The position numbers were made by a program, and so were the translations under genes. This document shows positions 7,451 through 15,036 of a stretch of DNA of 26,402 bases, piece by piece (position 1 is the first letter of the stretch; each line of letters begins with the position of its first letter). This DNA is from Synechococcales cyanobacterium 340R_concoct_173_sub (GTDB lineage: Bacteria; Cyanobacteriota; Cyanobacteriia; Leptolyngbyales; Leptolyngbyaceae), in the NCBI GenBank assembly GCA_025354065.1, contig JANXNM010000670.1, forward strand, positions 1-26,402, written 5' to 3'. The notes below the pieces were generated by a model, which was not told the DNA's origin, ran no database searches, and saw nothing but the letters and a program-made list of their open reading frames with translations.

Positions 7451-8878
7451 TCAGCCGATCGCCACCATTCCTCGATCGTAGATCTGCTGGGCGTAATCGG
7501 TCCAAATCCCTTGGCCCCAGTAGCGGAAGCAACTAGTTTCGAGCAACATGACATAGAGCAAGGCGGATGCATAATTGGATTGGCCGGGGTCGCCCTTTGG
7601 AAACCGTTCATGGAACTTCGCGCTGAGTTCGTTCATAGGTTCCAGAACATTTTCGTAGCCTCTTACCCAACTGAGATCGTTAGTCCAAGACGCGCCTTCC
7701 ATTGAAAATTGCGAATCTTCTGCCTTAATATCCTGAATGGCTATGGCCACAGATTCGGGTGTTACCGCCGTCACGCGCTGCCAGATCCGATGTTGCTGCA
7801 CGGCTTGAATTTCAGGATAATCCTCAAATGTCACGCCTGCTGCTTCAATGAGTTCGAGATATTCTGTGCCATTGAACCCAGTGACATCTCCCATGACGGC
7901 AACCTTGTCCCAAGTGGGTCCGAAATCCCGTGGAAATTCATTCATCATCACGCCGCCATTTTCTCCGTCGGCAATCTGACTAACCAATGACGGAATCGAG
8001 TGGGTTCCGATCGTAATCCGACTCAGATTTTTTGCCTCATAAAAGGGCTGCATCTGGGCCACAAGCTTGGTGTCCGAGCCTTGGGTTTTGATTAATGCCG
8101 TTAGTGAGACCGTTTCGCCGTTGCTATTTTGGGCTGTTAACCGAGTGGGTCCGTGCTTTTGAGCTTGAGTTAACGGCGAACCATCGAGATTTTCCACAGA
8201 ATGTTCTTGCACCAACAGCCAACGATAGCCGCAATCTTTCAGCGCTTTGAGATATTCATATAAAGTATCGGGATGATTGGGGAGATGCATTTCCGGCGGT
8301 GAGAACCCCTTAACTCGACCTAGTGCTTCTAATCCAAAAATATCTGCAAAGTGATGTTGCCAAGCGCGAATTTGTAATTTCAAATCAGGAATCGGTGTAG
8401 ATGTAGCTACCGCATGACTCCACAGGGTGCCGAGCCATTCGACGTGTGGTTGATAGCGCGAATTGCAGGCTAAAACTTTCAATTTATTTAAAATGTCATC
8501 GCGGCCCATTTGCTGAAGTCCCCAAAGCAAATTGCCAGAATAGTCGAGCATAATGCGTGGATTGAGACCGCGATCGACCAATTCTGGAATAAAGTCGCCC
8601 ATCCGCTCATAACACCAAGCAAATACACCTGCATTATGATTATCACCCTCGCCAGAATGCTCAAACATATGCTGGAGATTGCTAATTAATTCACCATTTT
8701 TACCTGCCGGAATAGTCGGTTGATGCATATGTAATGCACAAGCAAAACCCGATCGTATTTGAGATAAATCAATGTTGCTGTGATTTAAAAAAACAGTATT
8801 TTGGGCCTGACAGATATTCTGGAGTTCGGCTTCTCGTCCGTGAAGTGTGGGAATGTGCGGTGGAGCGATCGTCGTCAT
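7451..8878 (-). CDS. Glycoside hydrolase family 57 protein
   Basis: This 475-residue protein belongs to GH57, whose members cleave or transfer alpha-glucans (alpha-amylase, 4-alpha-glucanotransferase, branching types). Visible family regions are HMHQP at residues 50-54 (conserved region 1), GFSPPEMHLP around Glu196 (candidate nucleophile region), and ADGENGGVMMNEFP around Asp304 (candidate acid/base region). It lacks a signal peptide, so it should act in the cytoplasm, plausibly on glycogen. The ATG at 8878 (MTTIAPPHIP) is preferred to an upstream TTG. It is divergent from the CAP gene and separated from tolC by 293 bp. The exact substrate cannot be assigned from sequence. Confidence 0.85.
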   Translation of the reverse strand: MTTIAPPHIPTLHGREAELQNICQAQNTVFLNHSNIDLSQIRSGFACALHMHQPTIPAGKNGELISNLQHMFEHSGEGDNHNAGVFAWCYERMGDFIPELVDRGLNPRIMLDYSGNLLWGLQQMGRDDILNKLKVLACNSRYQPHVEWLGTLWSHAVATSTPIPDLKLQIRAWQHHFADIFGLEALGRVKGFSPPEMHLPNHPDTLYEYLKALKDCGYRWLLVQEHSVENLDGSPLTQAQKHGPTRLTAQNSNGETVSLTALIKTQGSDTKLVAQMQPFYEAKNLSRITIGTHSIPSLVSQIADGENGGVMMNEFPRDFGPTWDKVAVMGDVTGFNGTEYLELIEAAGVTFEDYPEIQAVQQHRIWQRVTAVTPESVAIAIQDIKAEDSQFSMEGASWTNDLSWVRGYENVLEPMNELSAKFHERFPKGDPGQSNYASALLYVMLLETSCFRYWGQGIWTDYAQQIYDRGMVAIG

Positions 8879-9092
8879 ATTGAAAACCAATTTATTTGAA
8901 ACGATCGTAGGCCAAAACCGATCGGCTAGAAGATTAAGAAATCACAGAGATTATCAGGTGGCCTTGAGAAGTGTAATCCTTGAGGCAGGTATTTTGGTTC
9001 AATAACTACTAAATAAATATCGACCGGGAACTATTCAAGCTGGCCGATCGTCTGGGAGTTATGGAAACAATTAAAACCCAATAAAAGCGTCC

Positions 9093-9629
9093 ATGAAACT
9101 AATCCCAATGATCACGATTGGCGCAACAGTTATCGGTATTACCGCCAGTTCGATCGCTCCAGCTAATGCGCAATGGTGGCGTAGAACATCCCGTCCAGCC
9201 CCCACGCAAACGCAACAACCTACCCAAGACTCACAGAACAGTAACGTTCAGCAACAAATTCTGACTCTTGTGAATTTAGAACGGAAAAAGGCAAATCTTC
9301 AGCCCTTAACATTAAATAGTCAACTGGCCCAAGCGGCTCAAAACCATACCAATGACATGGTGAGCAAAAGCTACTTTAGCCATACTTCACCCAGTGGCGG
9401 GACAATGACATCTCGGGTGAATGCTACAGGGTATAAGTATTCTGCGATCGGTGAGAACATCGCCGCCGGGAGCGGTACAGCAACTGCAACCATGACCCAA
9501 TGGATGAATAGTCCTGGACATCGCGCTAATATTTTGAATCCTAAATTTCGTGAATTAGGAGTTGGATATGCGCAATCTAATGATCAATATCGGTATTACT
9601 GGACGCAAGTCTTTGGTTCGGCACGGTAA
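9093..9629 (+). CDS. Secreted CAP/SCP-domain protein
   Basis: This 178-residue protein has a signal peptide (residues 1-26, ending ANA) and a Gln/Thr-rich linker. It then has a CAP domain (about 53-177) of the SCP/YkwD type. The conserved pocket residues are seen as His97 (YFSHTSP), Glu121 (AIGENIAAG) and His143 (MNSPGHRANILNP). Bacterial YkwD-like proteins are secreted or periplasmic, and their molecular activity is mostly unknown. The gene stands alone and ends at a strong bidirectional hairpin. It is divergent from GH57 across a 214-bp gap with no clear promoter consensus. Confidence 0.9.
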   Translation: MKLIPMITIGATVIGITASSIAPANAQWWRRTSRPAPTQTQQPTQDSQNSNVQQQILTLVNLERKKANLQPLTLNSQLAQAAQNHTNDMVSKSYFSHTSPSGGTMTSRVNATGYKYSAIGENIAAGSGTATATMTQWMNSPGHRANILNPKFRELGVGYAQSNDQYRYYWTQVFGSAR

Positions 9630-9652
9630 TGGCTTGTTGAATTGAATTCATA

Positions 9653-9689
9653 AAAAGCCTCCGTAAATTCTATCTGTGTGGAGGCTTTT
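9653..9689. terminator. Bidirectional terminator between CAP and chorismate-enzyme genes
   Basis: AAAAGCCTCC and GGAGGCTTTT form a perfect 10-bp stem with a 17-nt loop. The stem has A-rich and T-rich ends, so it can stop transcription from either side. It lies between two convergent genes. Confidence 0.88.
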
Positions 9690-9719
9690 AGTTTGATCTT
9701 AGACCCATTACAAGTCCTT

Positions 9720-11114
9720 TTACAATCCCAACGCCTTTAGCTGGGCTGATGCTTTCTGCAATGACTCATACCATTCTCGACTCGGCACACTATCGGCCAC
9801 AATCCCAGCCCCAACTTGTCCCCAAACCTGCGCTGAACCCGATGGATTAGGGACATACAATAATGTGCGAATTAGAATATTCAAATCTAATTGCCCGCGC
9901 AAGTCTAAATAACCACAAGAGCCATAAAATAAACTACGCCGCACAGGTTCTAATTCTTCAATGATTTCCATACAGCGCACTTTCGGACATCCCGTAATCG
10001 TTCCGCCCGGAAAGGTGGCCCGAATCAAATCAATAGCATCAAATTGCGATCGGAGTTTCCCTCGAACATTACTAACTAAATGCATCACATGGCTATAGCG
10101 CTCGATCGCTAGCAATTCATCAACAATCACAGATCCATATTCACACACTCGACCTAAATCATTACGCTCCAAATCCACCAACATAATATGTTCAGCGCAT
10201 TCCTTCTCATTCGATCGCAAGTCTATTGCCAATCCCAAATCTTCCTCAAGGGTTTGACCACGCGGACGGGTTCCCGCAATCGGTCGCGTTTGGGCCATCC
10301 GATCACCATCCAATGACACCAATCGTTCCGGCGAACAACTCACTACATCCCCAAAGGGCGATCGCCAATAACTCGCAAATGGCGACGGATTGATACGTTG
10401 TAATGCCTGATAAACAGCCCAACTCGATCGGCTAGTTTCGGTTTCAAATCGCAGCGAAATATTGGTTTGAAAAATATCACCACATCGAATGTGTTCTTTG
10501 GCAGTCGCGATCGCCGCCTCATACTCTGATTGTTTAGTTAAAAACCGTACAGCATTATTATCTAAAGCTCTGTCGATGGACTTATTATCAGCTAACTCAG
10601 TTATTAGATATTGGCTTAACCGATTGAGTAAATCAGGCAGATCCAATTCATTACTTACCGCCAACCAAAGCACCTGAGCTTCGTGATCTAAGACAGCAAA
10701 CGAAGACGGCTCATACCAAAATGCCACAGGAAACGGCAATTCATCCTTGTTTTGAATGGGCAAAGATTCAATTTCCCAGGCCAAATCATAGCCCAACCAC
10801 CCCAACCAACCGCCCACAAAGGGCAAATCCTTAGGCACATTTGACAAGTTAGGCGAATTAGGAACCATGAGCGATCGTAAAAACGACAAAATTTCGCCAG
10901 ATTCTGGAGTCCACATTGCATGAGATCCATCACCCAAACGACGCGGCCCGCCAGCACAGATAGAAAATCGTCCTAAATAAGGATAATCCGGCGACGGAGG
11001 GAATGGGCTTTCCAGCAATGTTGCAATCGACTCCGACGCAAACAGCTTGCTAAAAACCTCCGAACCCGTTTGCTGATTCAGAGGTAGCGATTGCCAAAAC
11101 CAAGGAGCCGTCAT
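9720..11114 (-). CDS. Anthranilate/aminodeoxychorismate synthase component I family
   Basis: This 464-residue chorismate-utilising enzyme shares its catalytic domain with TrpE, PabB and isochorismate synthases. It takes chorismate to anthranilate (tryptophan) or aminodeoxychorismate (folate), using ammonia from a glutaminase partner not present here. Visible motifs are the RPIAGTRPRG loop (about 277-286), SNEKECAEHIMLVDLERNDLGR (about 301-322), FPGGTITGCPK (about 368-378) and GQVGAGIVADSVP (about 432-444). Ala280 occupies the place where E. coli PabB has its lysine (PIKGT), which favours TrpE-like chemistry. However, the short N-terminal domain also fits a cyanobacterial PabB-like clade, so I give no symbol. 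The ATG lies 2 bp after the HLIP stop codon; a GTAGGT sequence precedes it. Confidence 0.85.
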   Translation of the reverse strand: MTAPWFWQSLPLNQQTGSEVFSKLFASESIATLLESPFPPSPDYPYLGRFSICAGGPRRLGDGSHAMWTPESGEILSFLRSLMVPNSPNLSNVPKDLPFVGGWLGWLGYDLAWEIESLPIQNKDELPFPVAFWYEPSSFAVLDHEAQVLWLAVSNELDLPDLLNRLSQYLITELADNKSIDRALDNNAVRFLTKQSEYEAAIATAKEHIRCGDIFQTNISLRFETETSRSSWAVYQALQRINPSPFASYWRSPFGDVVSCSPERLVSLDGDRMAQTRPIAGTRPRGQTLEEDLGLAIDLRSNEKECAEHIMLVDLERNDLGRVCEYGSVIVDELLAIERYSHVMHLVSNVRGKLRSQFDAIDLIRATFPGGTITGCPKVRCMEIIEELEPVRRSLFYGSCGYLDLRGQLDLNILIRTLLYVPNPSGSAQVWGQVGAGIVADSVPSREWYESLQKASAQLKALGL

Positions 11115-11116
11115 AC

Positions 11117-11317
11117 CTACCGCAGCCCCAACCAAGTGAAGAAATCCTGTTGCGTAGAGACTTCTAATGCCAGCAACGCCACAAATCCAATCATCGCAAA
11201 TCGACCATTAATTTGTTCAGCATAGCGAGACCAACCAAATCCCGGCGCATCTGGGTCCGCGATCGTGTCTTTTTTAGACTCTGCTTTTTTAGACTCGTTC
11301 TTTGATTTATCAGCCAT
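11117..11317 (-). CDS. High-light-inducible protein (HLIP/SCP), chlorophyll-binding
   Basis: This 66-residue one-helix protein of the Lhc superfamily has a charged Lys-rich N-terminus (residues 1-20). It also has the chlorophyll-binding signature [12 protein letters not shown] (Glu35-x-x-Asn38-x-Arg40) inside a single transmembrane helix (about 36-55). HLIPs sit in thylakoids near photosystem II assembly intermediates or chlorophyll synthase and quench excess light energy. A GGGAGAG ribosome binding site precedes the ATG. It is 67 bp after sdhB and only 2 bp before the chorismate enzyme, so the two downstream genes are very likely cotranscribed. I did not see a clear HLR1-type light element. 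Confidence 0.92.
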   Translation of the reverse strand: MADKSKNESKKAESKKDTIADPDAPGFGWSRYAEQINGRFAMIGFVALLALEVSTQQDFFTWLGLR

Positions 11318-11365
11318 TACAACTCTCCCAATAAAAATCTATTTGATCATCTCTTAAAACCGATC

Positions 11366-11383
11366 ACTTCACTCACTTCACTC
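11366..11383. repeat. Tandem 9-bp duplication
   Basis: ACTTCACTC occurs twice in direct tandem right after the sdhB stop codon, in the leader of the HLIP gene. It is probably slippage, but it lies where it could affect HLIP leader structure. Confidence 0.6.
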
Positions 11384-11384
11384 G

Positions 11385-12371
11385 TTACTTTTGCGAATCT
11401 TGGACCGCCTCAATCAACGATCGCACCTCACTTACCCCCTCACTCGCCTCAAACCCCATGGGAAACTTACCTTTTGTCAACATTTTCCACCCCAAAGGAG
11501 CCAAACTCGCCATCCCCGCCAAATCCCGACCCTTATTGCCTACCACATTGACCCCAAACTTTCGCTCATCGATCCAGCCGCCCTCCTTCACCAACTCAAT
11601 CAATTGCTTACGATGTCGCACAGCCCGACTTTTTTGATCATCAACCCGCGCCAAAATCTCCCCCTTCACCTTACTAATCTGATCCAAAGGAAATACCTCC
11701 GTCGGACAAACAGAATCACATTGACCACAGCGCGTACAGCCCCAAACGCCATCCGTACCCTTGTTGTACTGCTCCAATCGAGATTCCGTTTCCCCATCCC
11801 GATTATCCGCCACCATCCGATATGCCTTCGCCAATGCATGAGGCCCAACAAAATCAGGATTCACCGCCGCCGCATTGCACTCGGAATAACAGGCACCACA
11901 CATAATGCAATTGCCCACCTGATTTAAGCGCGATCGTTCTTCAGGAGTCTGCAAAAATTCTCGTTCCGGCACCTGACGCGCAGCACTACTAATGTAAGGC
12001 TGCACCGCATCCAGCTTCCCCCAGAATGGCTTCATATCCACCACTAAATCTTTTAAAACAGGCAGATTATTCAGGGGTGCAACGGTCATTGTTGGCAATT
12101 CCCCCGGCTTTAAATCTGGACAAAACCGTGCAATTTCTTGACCAATATTCTCTTTACAAGCCAGCGTCGATCGGCCATTAATCCGCATCGCACAACTGCC
12201 ACAGATCATATTTCGGCAATTTCGACGATAGGTCAACGACCCGTCTTGACTCCATTTGATCTGATTCAAACAATCCAAAATCGAGTTCCCTGGCTCCGTT
12301 TCTACCACATAGTTCTCAATGCGAGGAGATTCGCCGGGATGTTGACGGAGAATTTGAAACTGGACTTGCAT
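11385..12371 (-). CDS. sdhB: Succinate dehydrogenase/fumarate reductase iron-sulfur subunit
   Basis: This 328-residue electron-transfer subunit passes electrons from the flavoprotein to the quinone pool. Residues Cys52, Cys57, Cys60 and Cys72 (CRNMICGSC...C) make the plant-type [2Fe-2S] domain. Cys155, Cys158, Cys161 and Cys165 (CIMCGACYSEC) and Cys212, Cys215, Cys218 and Cys222 (CTRCGQCDSVCP) lie in the ferredoxin-like domain. Cys215 stands where E. coli SdhB has Ile209 next to its [3Fe-4S] cluster, so this protein may hold two [4Fe-4S] clusters. The C-terminal 80 residues exceed the E. coli length. The ATG giving MQVQFQILRQ is chosen over a TTG four codons upstream. sdhA is not nearby, which is usual in cyanobacteria. 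Confidence 0.92.
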   Translation of the reverse strand: MQVQFQILRQHPGESPRIENYVVETEPGNSILDCLNQIKWSQDGSLTYRRNCRNMICGSCAMRINGRSTLACKENIGQEIARFCPDLKPGELPTMTVAPLNNLPVLKDLVVDMKPFWGKLDAVQPYISSAARQVPEREFLQTPEERSRLNQVGNCIMCGACYSECNAAAVNPDFVGPHALAKAYRMVADNRDGETESRLEQYNKGTDGVWGCTRCGQCDSVCPTEVFPLDQISKVKGEILARVDDQKSRAVRHRKQLIELVKEGGWIDERKFGVNVVGNKGRDLAGMASLAPLGWKMLTKGKFPMGFEASEGVSEVRSLIEAVQDSQK

Positions 12372-12393
12372 ATTTATAGTCAAAGCTTGGTTT

Positions 12394-12410
12394 GGTATCT
12401 CTAGAATACC
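12394..12410. repeat. Inverted repeat upstream of sdhB
   Basis: GGTAT and ATACC form a 5-bp inverted repeat around CTCTAGA, about 23 bp upstream of the sdhB ATG. It could be an operator, but the length is close to what chance gives. Confidence 0.25.
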
Positions 12411-12496
12411 CTGAGTTCTTATTGATATAGCGAAAAAATTCGTTTAGCGCCTTACACGTTCTCTGTCCTAATTTATATTTAATTTGGCATGTGGAG

Positions 12497-12512
12497 CGAT
12501 CGTAGACGATCG
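12497..12512. repeat. Hairpin in gap between sdhB and truncated ORF
   Basis: CGATCGT and ACGATCG form a 7-bp stem with a 2-base loop. It is built from two CGATCG (HIP1 core) sites, so the symmetry may simply reflect HIP1 abundance. A TAGAAT at 12539-12544 could be the -10 of the next ORF. Confidence 0.4.
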
Positions 12513-12571
12513 GCCTTCGGTCATCGGTTTGAATTTGGTAGAATGGATACATCGTCTGGAGAATCTCACTG

Positions 12572-12817
12572 ATGTCGATTGCAATTACGGAAGCAATCAC
12601 AACTTTGGCTGAGGCCAATCGGCGCTTTGATCTGATGAAATCGAAAGATGAGAATCTTTTTCCTGAATGGCAGATAGATTTGCCGGAATTGTCGGGGGAG
12701 GAACGATCGGCCCTGGTATTTTCGCCGTTTACTTCAGGGCGGGAATTGTATTTGATTTTGCAGATTTTGAAACAAATTGGGTCGGTGGTGGGCGATCGAT
12801 TTAGTAGATTCCTCTAG
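12572..12817 (+). CDS. Short ORF, probable N-terminal remnant
   Basis: This 81-residue ORF opens with AITEAITTLAEANRRFDL, then ENLFPEWQIDLPELSGEERSAL. I recall this start from longer cyanobacterial proteins that resemble type I restriction R-subunit N-terminal domains. After about residue 48 the expected central part is missing; VFSPF could be a rejoined VSPLL-like segment, followed by an unrelated C-terminus. It therefore looks like the truncated, internally deleted remains of a larger gene. No function is assigned. The stretch 12818-13022 downstream shows nothing convincing. Confidence 0.45.
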   Translation: MSIAITEAITTLAEANRRFDLMKSKDENLFPEWQIDLPELSGEERSALVFSPFTSGRELYLILQILKQIGSVVGDRFSRFL

Positions 12818-13022
12818 CTTAAAAGAAGAGACGATTGCTTTACTATTTAAAATTCTAAGCCAGTCTAAGTAGTGAATCATCTCGCTATTAGATCCAAAAT
12901 TATCCAGATCTAAACTCAGAAAAATATTTGCAGAATTGTACAAATTGGATCCATTAACGATATATTGAATGAGCATGAATTGACCGAACAAACTAAGATT
13001 TTTTAAGGAAACTGTTGGAAGA

Positions 13023-13412
13023 ATGGCTGAAACAGCAACATCACCCTTAATCGGAAAAGCTCTCCTTAATAAAGTTAAGGAACTTTCCCATCTCGCCCGT
13101 CGTGAACAGGCTAAACAATGTGGATATTATACCGTCAGCAAGAAAAATCAAACTCGCATTACCGTAACCGACTTTTATGATGCACTTCTAGTCGCCAAAG
13201 GATTGGGACTTGATCCAGAAAACACCAAAGACGGACGAGGACGTGAACGAACCTTCCGGGTTAGCGTTCATAAAAATGGACAAATTGTTATTGGTGCGGC
13301 TTACACCTCTGCCATGGGACTCAAACCCGGTGATCAGTTTGTGATTAAACTAGGGTACAAACACATTCATTTAGTCCAAGTCGATCGTTCTGAAGATAGC
13401 GAAGAAGACTGA
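13023..13412 (+). CDS. cyAbrB family transcriptional regulator
   Basis: This 129-residue DNA-binding protein belongs to the cyanobacterial AbrB family, whose two paralogues in Synechocystis affect nitrogen, carbon and hydrogenase genes. The conserved N-terminal part (PLIGKALLNKVKELSHLARREQAKQCGYY, residues 8-36) precedes a C-terminal AbrB-like swapped-hairpin domain (about 76-122, RVSVHKNGQIVIGAAYTSAMGLKPGDQF and KLGYKHIHLVQ). The AbrB domain lies at the C-terminus, opposite to Bacillus AbrB, as is typical of cyAbrB. I cannot tell the cyAbrB1 from the cyAbrB2 clade by eye. The gene is monocistronic and ends in a terminator shared with the convergent gene. Confidence 0.9.
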   Translation: MAETATSPLIGKALLNKVKELSHLARREQAKQCGYYTVSKKNQTRITVTDFYDALLVAKGLGLDPENTKDGRGRERTFRVSVHKNGQIVIGAAYTSAMGLKPGDQFVIKLGYKHIHLVQVDRSEDSEED

Positions 13413-13445
13413 AACTATCCTGATTTAGTAGGATTTTAATAATTT

Positions 13446-13482
13446 AAAAAAAGGCGCGATTCTTAAGAGTCACGCCCTTTTT
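13446..13482. terminator. Bidirectional terminator after cyAbrB gene
   Basis: GGCGCGATTC and GAGTCACGCC pair with one C-A mismatch. The stem is flanked by a run of seven A and a run of five T. It sits between two convergent genes and can serve both. Confidence 0.8.
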
Positions 13483-13522
13483 CGTGGAGCTTTAGCAATT
13501 CATTTTAAAATAGCAAAACTAA

Positions 13523-14320
13523 TTAAAAGGTAAAACTAGCCCAATCGTCCGATCGTTCATAGGAGGACATATCGGGGAATTGCCGCAGTTGAGCGGTCTT
13601 CAGCGAGAAGGTATCCTCAGAACCTATCCAAGGTTGATTAAGTTCGTCTATCTGAATTGCTAAGGCAGATCGATCGATTGTGCTTAAATCCCCAAAATAA
13701 CCCAAGGTAATGTGGGGCGTGAGATGGTACTGCTGATCGATGCCAATAGACATCAGACGAGGACTTTGATAAATCGATCGGCGCAGTTCGAGAATTTGGT
13801 TGTAACCCGTTTCATCCGTCGCGGCCAAGGCCAAGGTCAAGGCGCGAGTCATGACCATCAGCCCAACTACCCGAAAGGAAATCGGCTGGTTAGTAGTTAG
13901 GTAACTGCTTTGCTCGAAGCTCTCTTTTACGGATAGACAAAGCTTCTGCTCGAAATCAGGATCTGCTTTGAGTGCATCATCGAAGCCATCGCTCCAAATC
14001 AAATCGGCGACAGTTAAGTGGAAACTAGACGGCGGCACCGGAATAAAGATTTGCGAACCCAATGCCGCCAACAATTGCTGCTGGAAAGACGCTAAGCGCT
14101 CATACAACGGTCCATTGGCTGGGTCTTCGCGCCCCGGTGGTGTCACAACTGTGTAGCCCGGAAATGCTTTAGGCATCCACGTCCCCGATGAGGTCTGCTC
14201 AAACTTCCCTGACGATTGAACGTTGCGGACTTGAGATTCGTAGGTATCCGGTAGAGTCGATCGCATGATGCGACGAAGATAAGCTGAATAGTTGTCGTCC
14301 AAGGTTGATCTCCCGTACAT
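13523..14320 (-). CDS. DUF1868 protein, 2H phosphoesterase-like
   Basis: This 265-residue protein carries two H-x-T motifs, SFHLTVADL (about residues 99-107) and HLTPHITLGYFG (about 200-211). They mark the 2H phosphoesterase superfamily, which includes RNA ligase/cyclic phosphodiesterases (LigT, CPDase). The spacing of about 100 residues between them, and the N-terminal PGYTVVTPPG segment, match DUF1868 proteins. Members are expected to open cyclic phosphates in nucleotides or RNA 3' ends, but the substrate here is unknown. There is no signal peptide. It is the first minus-strand gene left of the putative origin. Confidence 0.75.
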   Translation of the reverse strand: MYGRSTLDDNYSAYLRRIMRSTLPDTYESQVRNVQSSGKFEQTSSGTWMPKAFPGYTVVTPPGREDPANGPLYERLASFQQQLLAALGSQIFIPVPPSSFHLTVADLIWSDGFDDALKADPDFEQKLCLSVKESFEQSSYLTTNQPISFRVVGLMVMTRALTLALAATDETGYNQILELRRSIYQSPRLMSIGIDQQYHLTPHITLGYFGDLSTIDRSALAIQIDELNQPWIGSEDTFSLKTAQLRQFPDMSSYERSDDWASFTF

Positions 14321-14435
14321 CCTAAGGAACTAATTCCTTAAATTTAGCGGTACAAGCTTCCCTTTTCCCAACAAATATCATAACCCGACAAATTTCCTCT
14401 TATATTTGGGCTGATTTTTACGTTTCTTCATGTCA

Positions 14436-14515
14436 ATCTGCTGATGCACTCCGCTCTTCGCCCCACTGATTCGCATTCGACTCGACTTGTTAATTAGACT
14501 TCTTTGTCAGCAGAT
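14436..14515. repeat. Long-range inverted repeat left of oriC candidate
   Basis: ATCTGCTGA (14436-14444) and TCAGCAGAT (14507-14515) are perfect 9-bp reverse complements 62 bp apart. They could extrude a large stem-loop, or be a pair of binding sites for a dimeric protein. Confidence 0.55.
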
Positions 14516-14540
14516 GTTAGTCCAATCGCACCAACTAATC

Positions 14541-14556
14541 AGGCGACTGATCGCCT
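14541..14556. repeat. Hairpin left of DnaA-box cluster
   Basis: AGGCGA and TCGCCT pair perfectly around a CTGA loop, just before the AT-rich stretch. Neither flanking gene runs into it, so it is not an obvious terminator. Confidence 0.5.
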
Positions 14557-14561
14557 TACCT

Positions 14562-14790
14562 CCCAAAAAATCTGATTTCCTAACAAAAAAATGAGTATTT
14601 CCGAAGAAATTGTTCTTGTTTTTTATCCCCCAGATATTCCACAGCCTATTTTAAAATTGTCCACAGCTTCAGATAAGGTTTTCCCCAGAGAATCCAGATT
14701 TTTCCCCAAGACTTAGGCCGATCGTCTGACGAGAACGGTTTTTTGTGGAAAAGAATCGATCGATCGTTCCCCCAGTCTTAATTCCACAGA
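14562..14790. other. oriC: Candidate chromosomal replication origin (oriC) with DnaA boxes
   Basis: Seven 9-mers resembling the DnaA box lie in 166 bp: TTATCCCCC (14623), TATTCCACA (14635), TTGTCCACA (14657), TTTTCCCCA (14679 and 14700), TTTTCCACA on the minus strand (14744-14752) and AATTCCACA (14780). TTTTCCACA is the consensus known from Synechococcus oriC; one box matches perfectly and four match 8 of 9. An AT-rich stretch (14562-14626) next to the boxes could be the unwinding element, and overlapping GATC sites lie at 14756-14766. Gene directions diverge here. dnaA and dnaN are not in the window, which is usual for cyanobacteria in the case of dnaA. It could also be an inactive or plasmid-derived origin. 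Confidence 0.65.
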
Positions 14791-14801
14791 TCTGACAACC
14801 A

Positions 14802-14951
14802 ATGAGCCGACAAAAAAGCTTGAAACCCGCATTCCTTCGTCGGTTGAGCGATCGTAAAAATCATAAATTCACCGTCGTCAAGGTTGACCTTATTGGGATG
14901 ATCGAGCAAAATAAAACGACCTTGAAACGAGCGCTTCTAGAAAACGTCTGA
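14802..14951 (+). CDS. Small basic ORF beside oriC candidate
   Basis: An ATG at 14802 opens a 49-codon frame (MSRQKSLKPAFLRRLSDRKN, then HKFTVVKVDLIGMIEQ, ending TLKRALLENV) with TGA at 14949-14951. The product is Lys/Arg-rich with a predicted helical end. It begins 14 bp after the last DnaA-like box and runs in the same direction as the next genes. No good ribosome binding site is visible and I recognise no family, so it may be chance. Confidence 0.3.
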   Translation: MSRQKSLKPAFLRRLSDRKNHKFTVVKVDLIGMIEQNKTTLKRALLENV

Positions 14952-15036
14952 ATCCCTGATACCACAAGGCATACAGGTGATCTATACGAATATAGATTTG
15001 CTGCTTTCTGTCCCAATCGATACAGGTATAGAACAC

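Noticed and set aside
12316..12618. 100-codon minus-strand frame overlapping the sdhB start
   Set aside because: It overlaps the 5' ends of two other frames and shows no family features.
12734..12991. 85-codon minus-strand frame before the cyAbrB gene
   Set aside because: AT-rich, no recognisable motif, overlaps another ORF and would occupy the cyAbrB promoter region; not supported.
14977..15036. GTG start extending the DUF2811 protein by 20 residues
   Set aside because: The extra residues are not part of the conserved domain and no ribosome binding site is visible.
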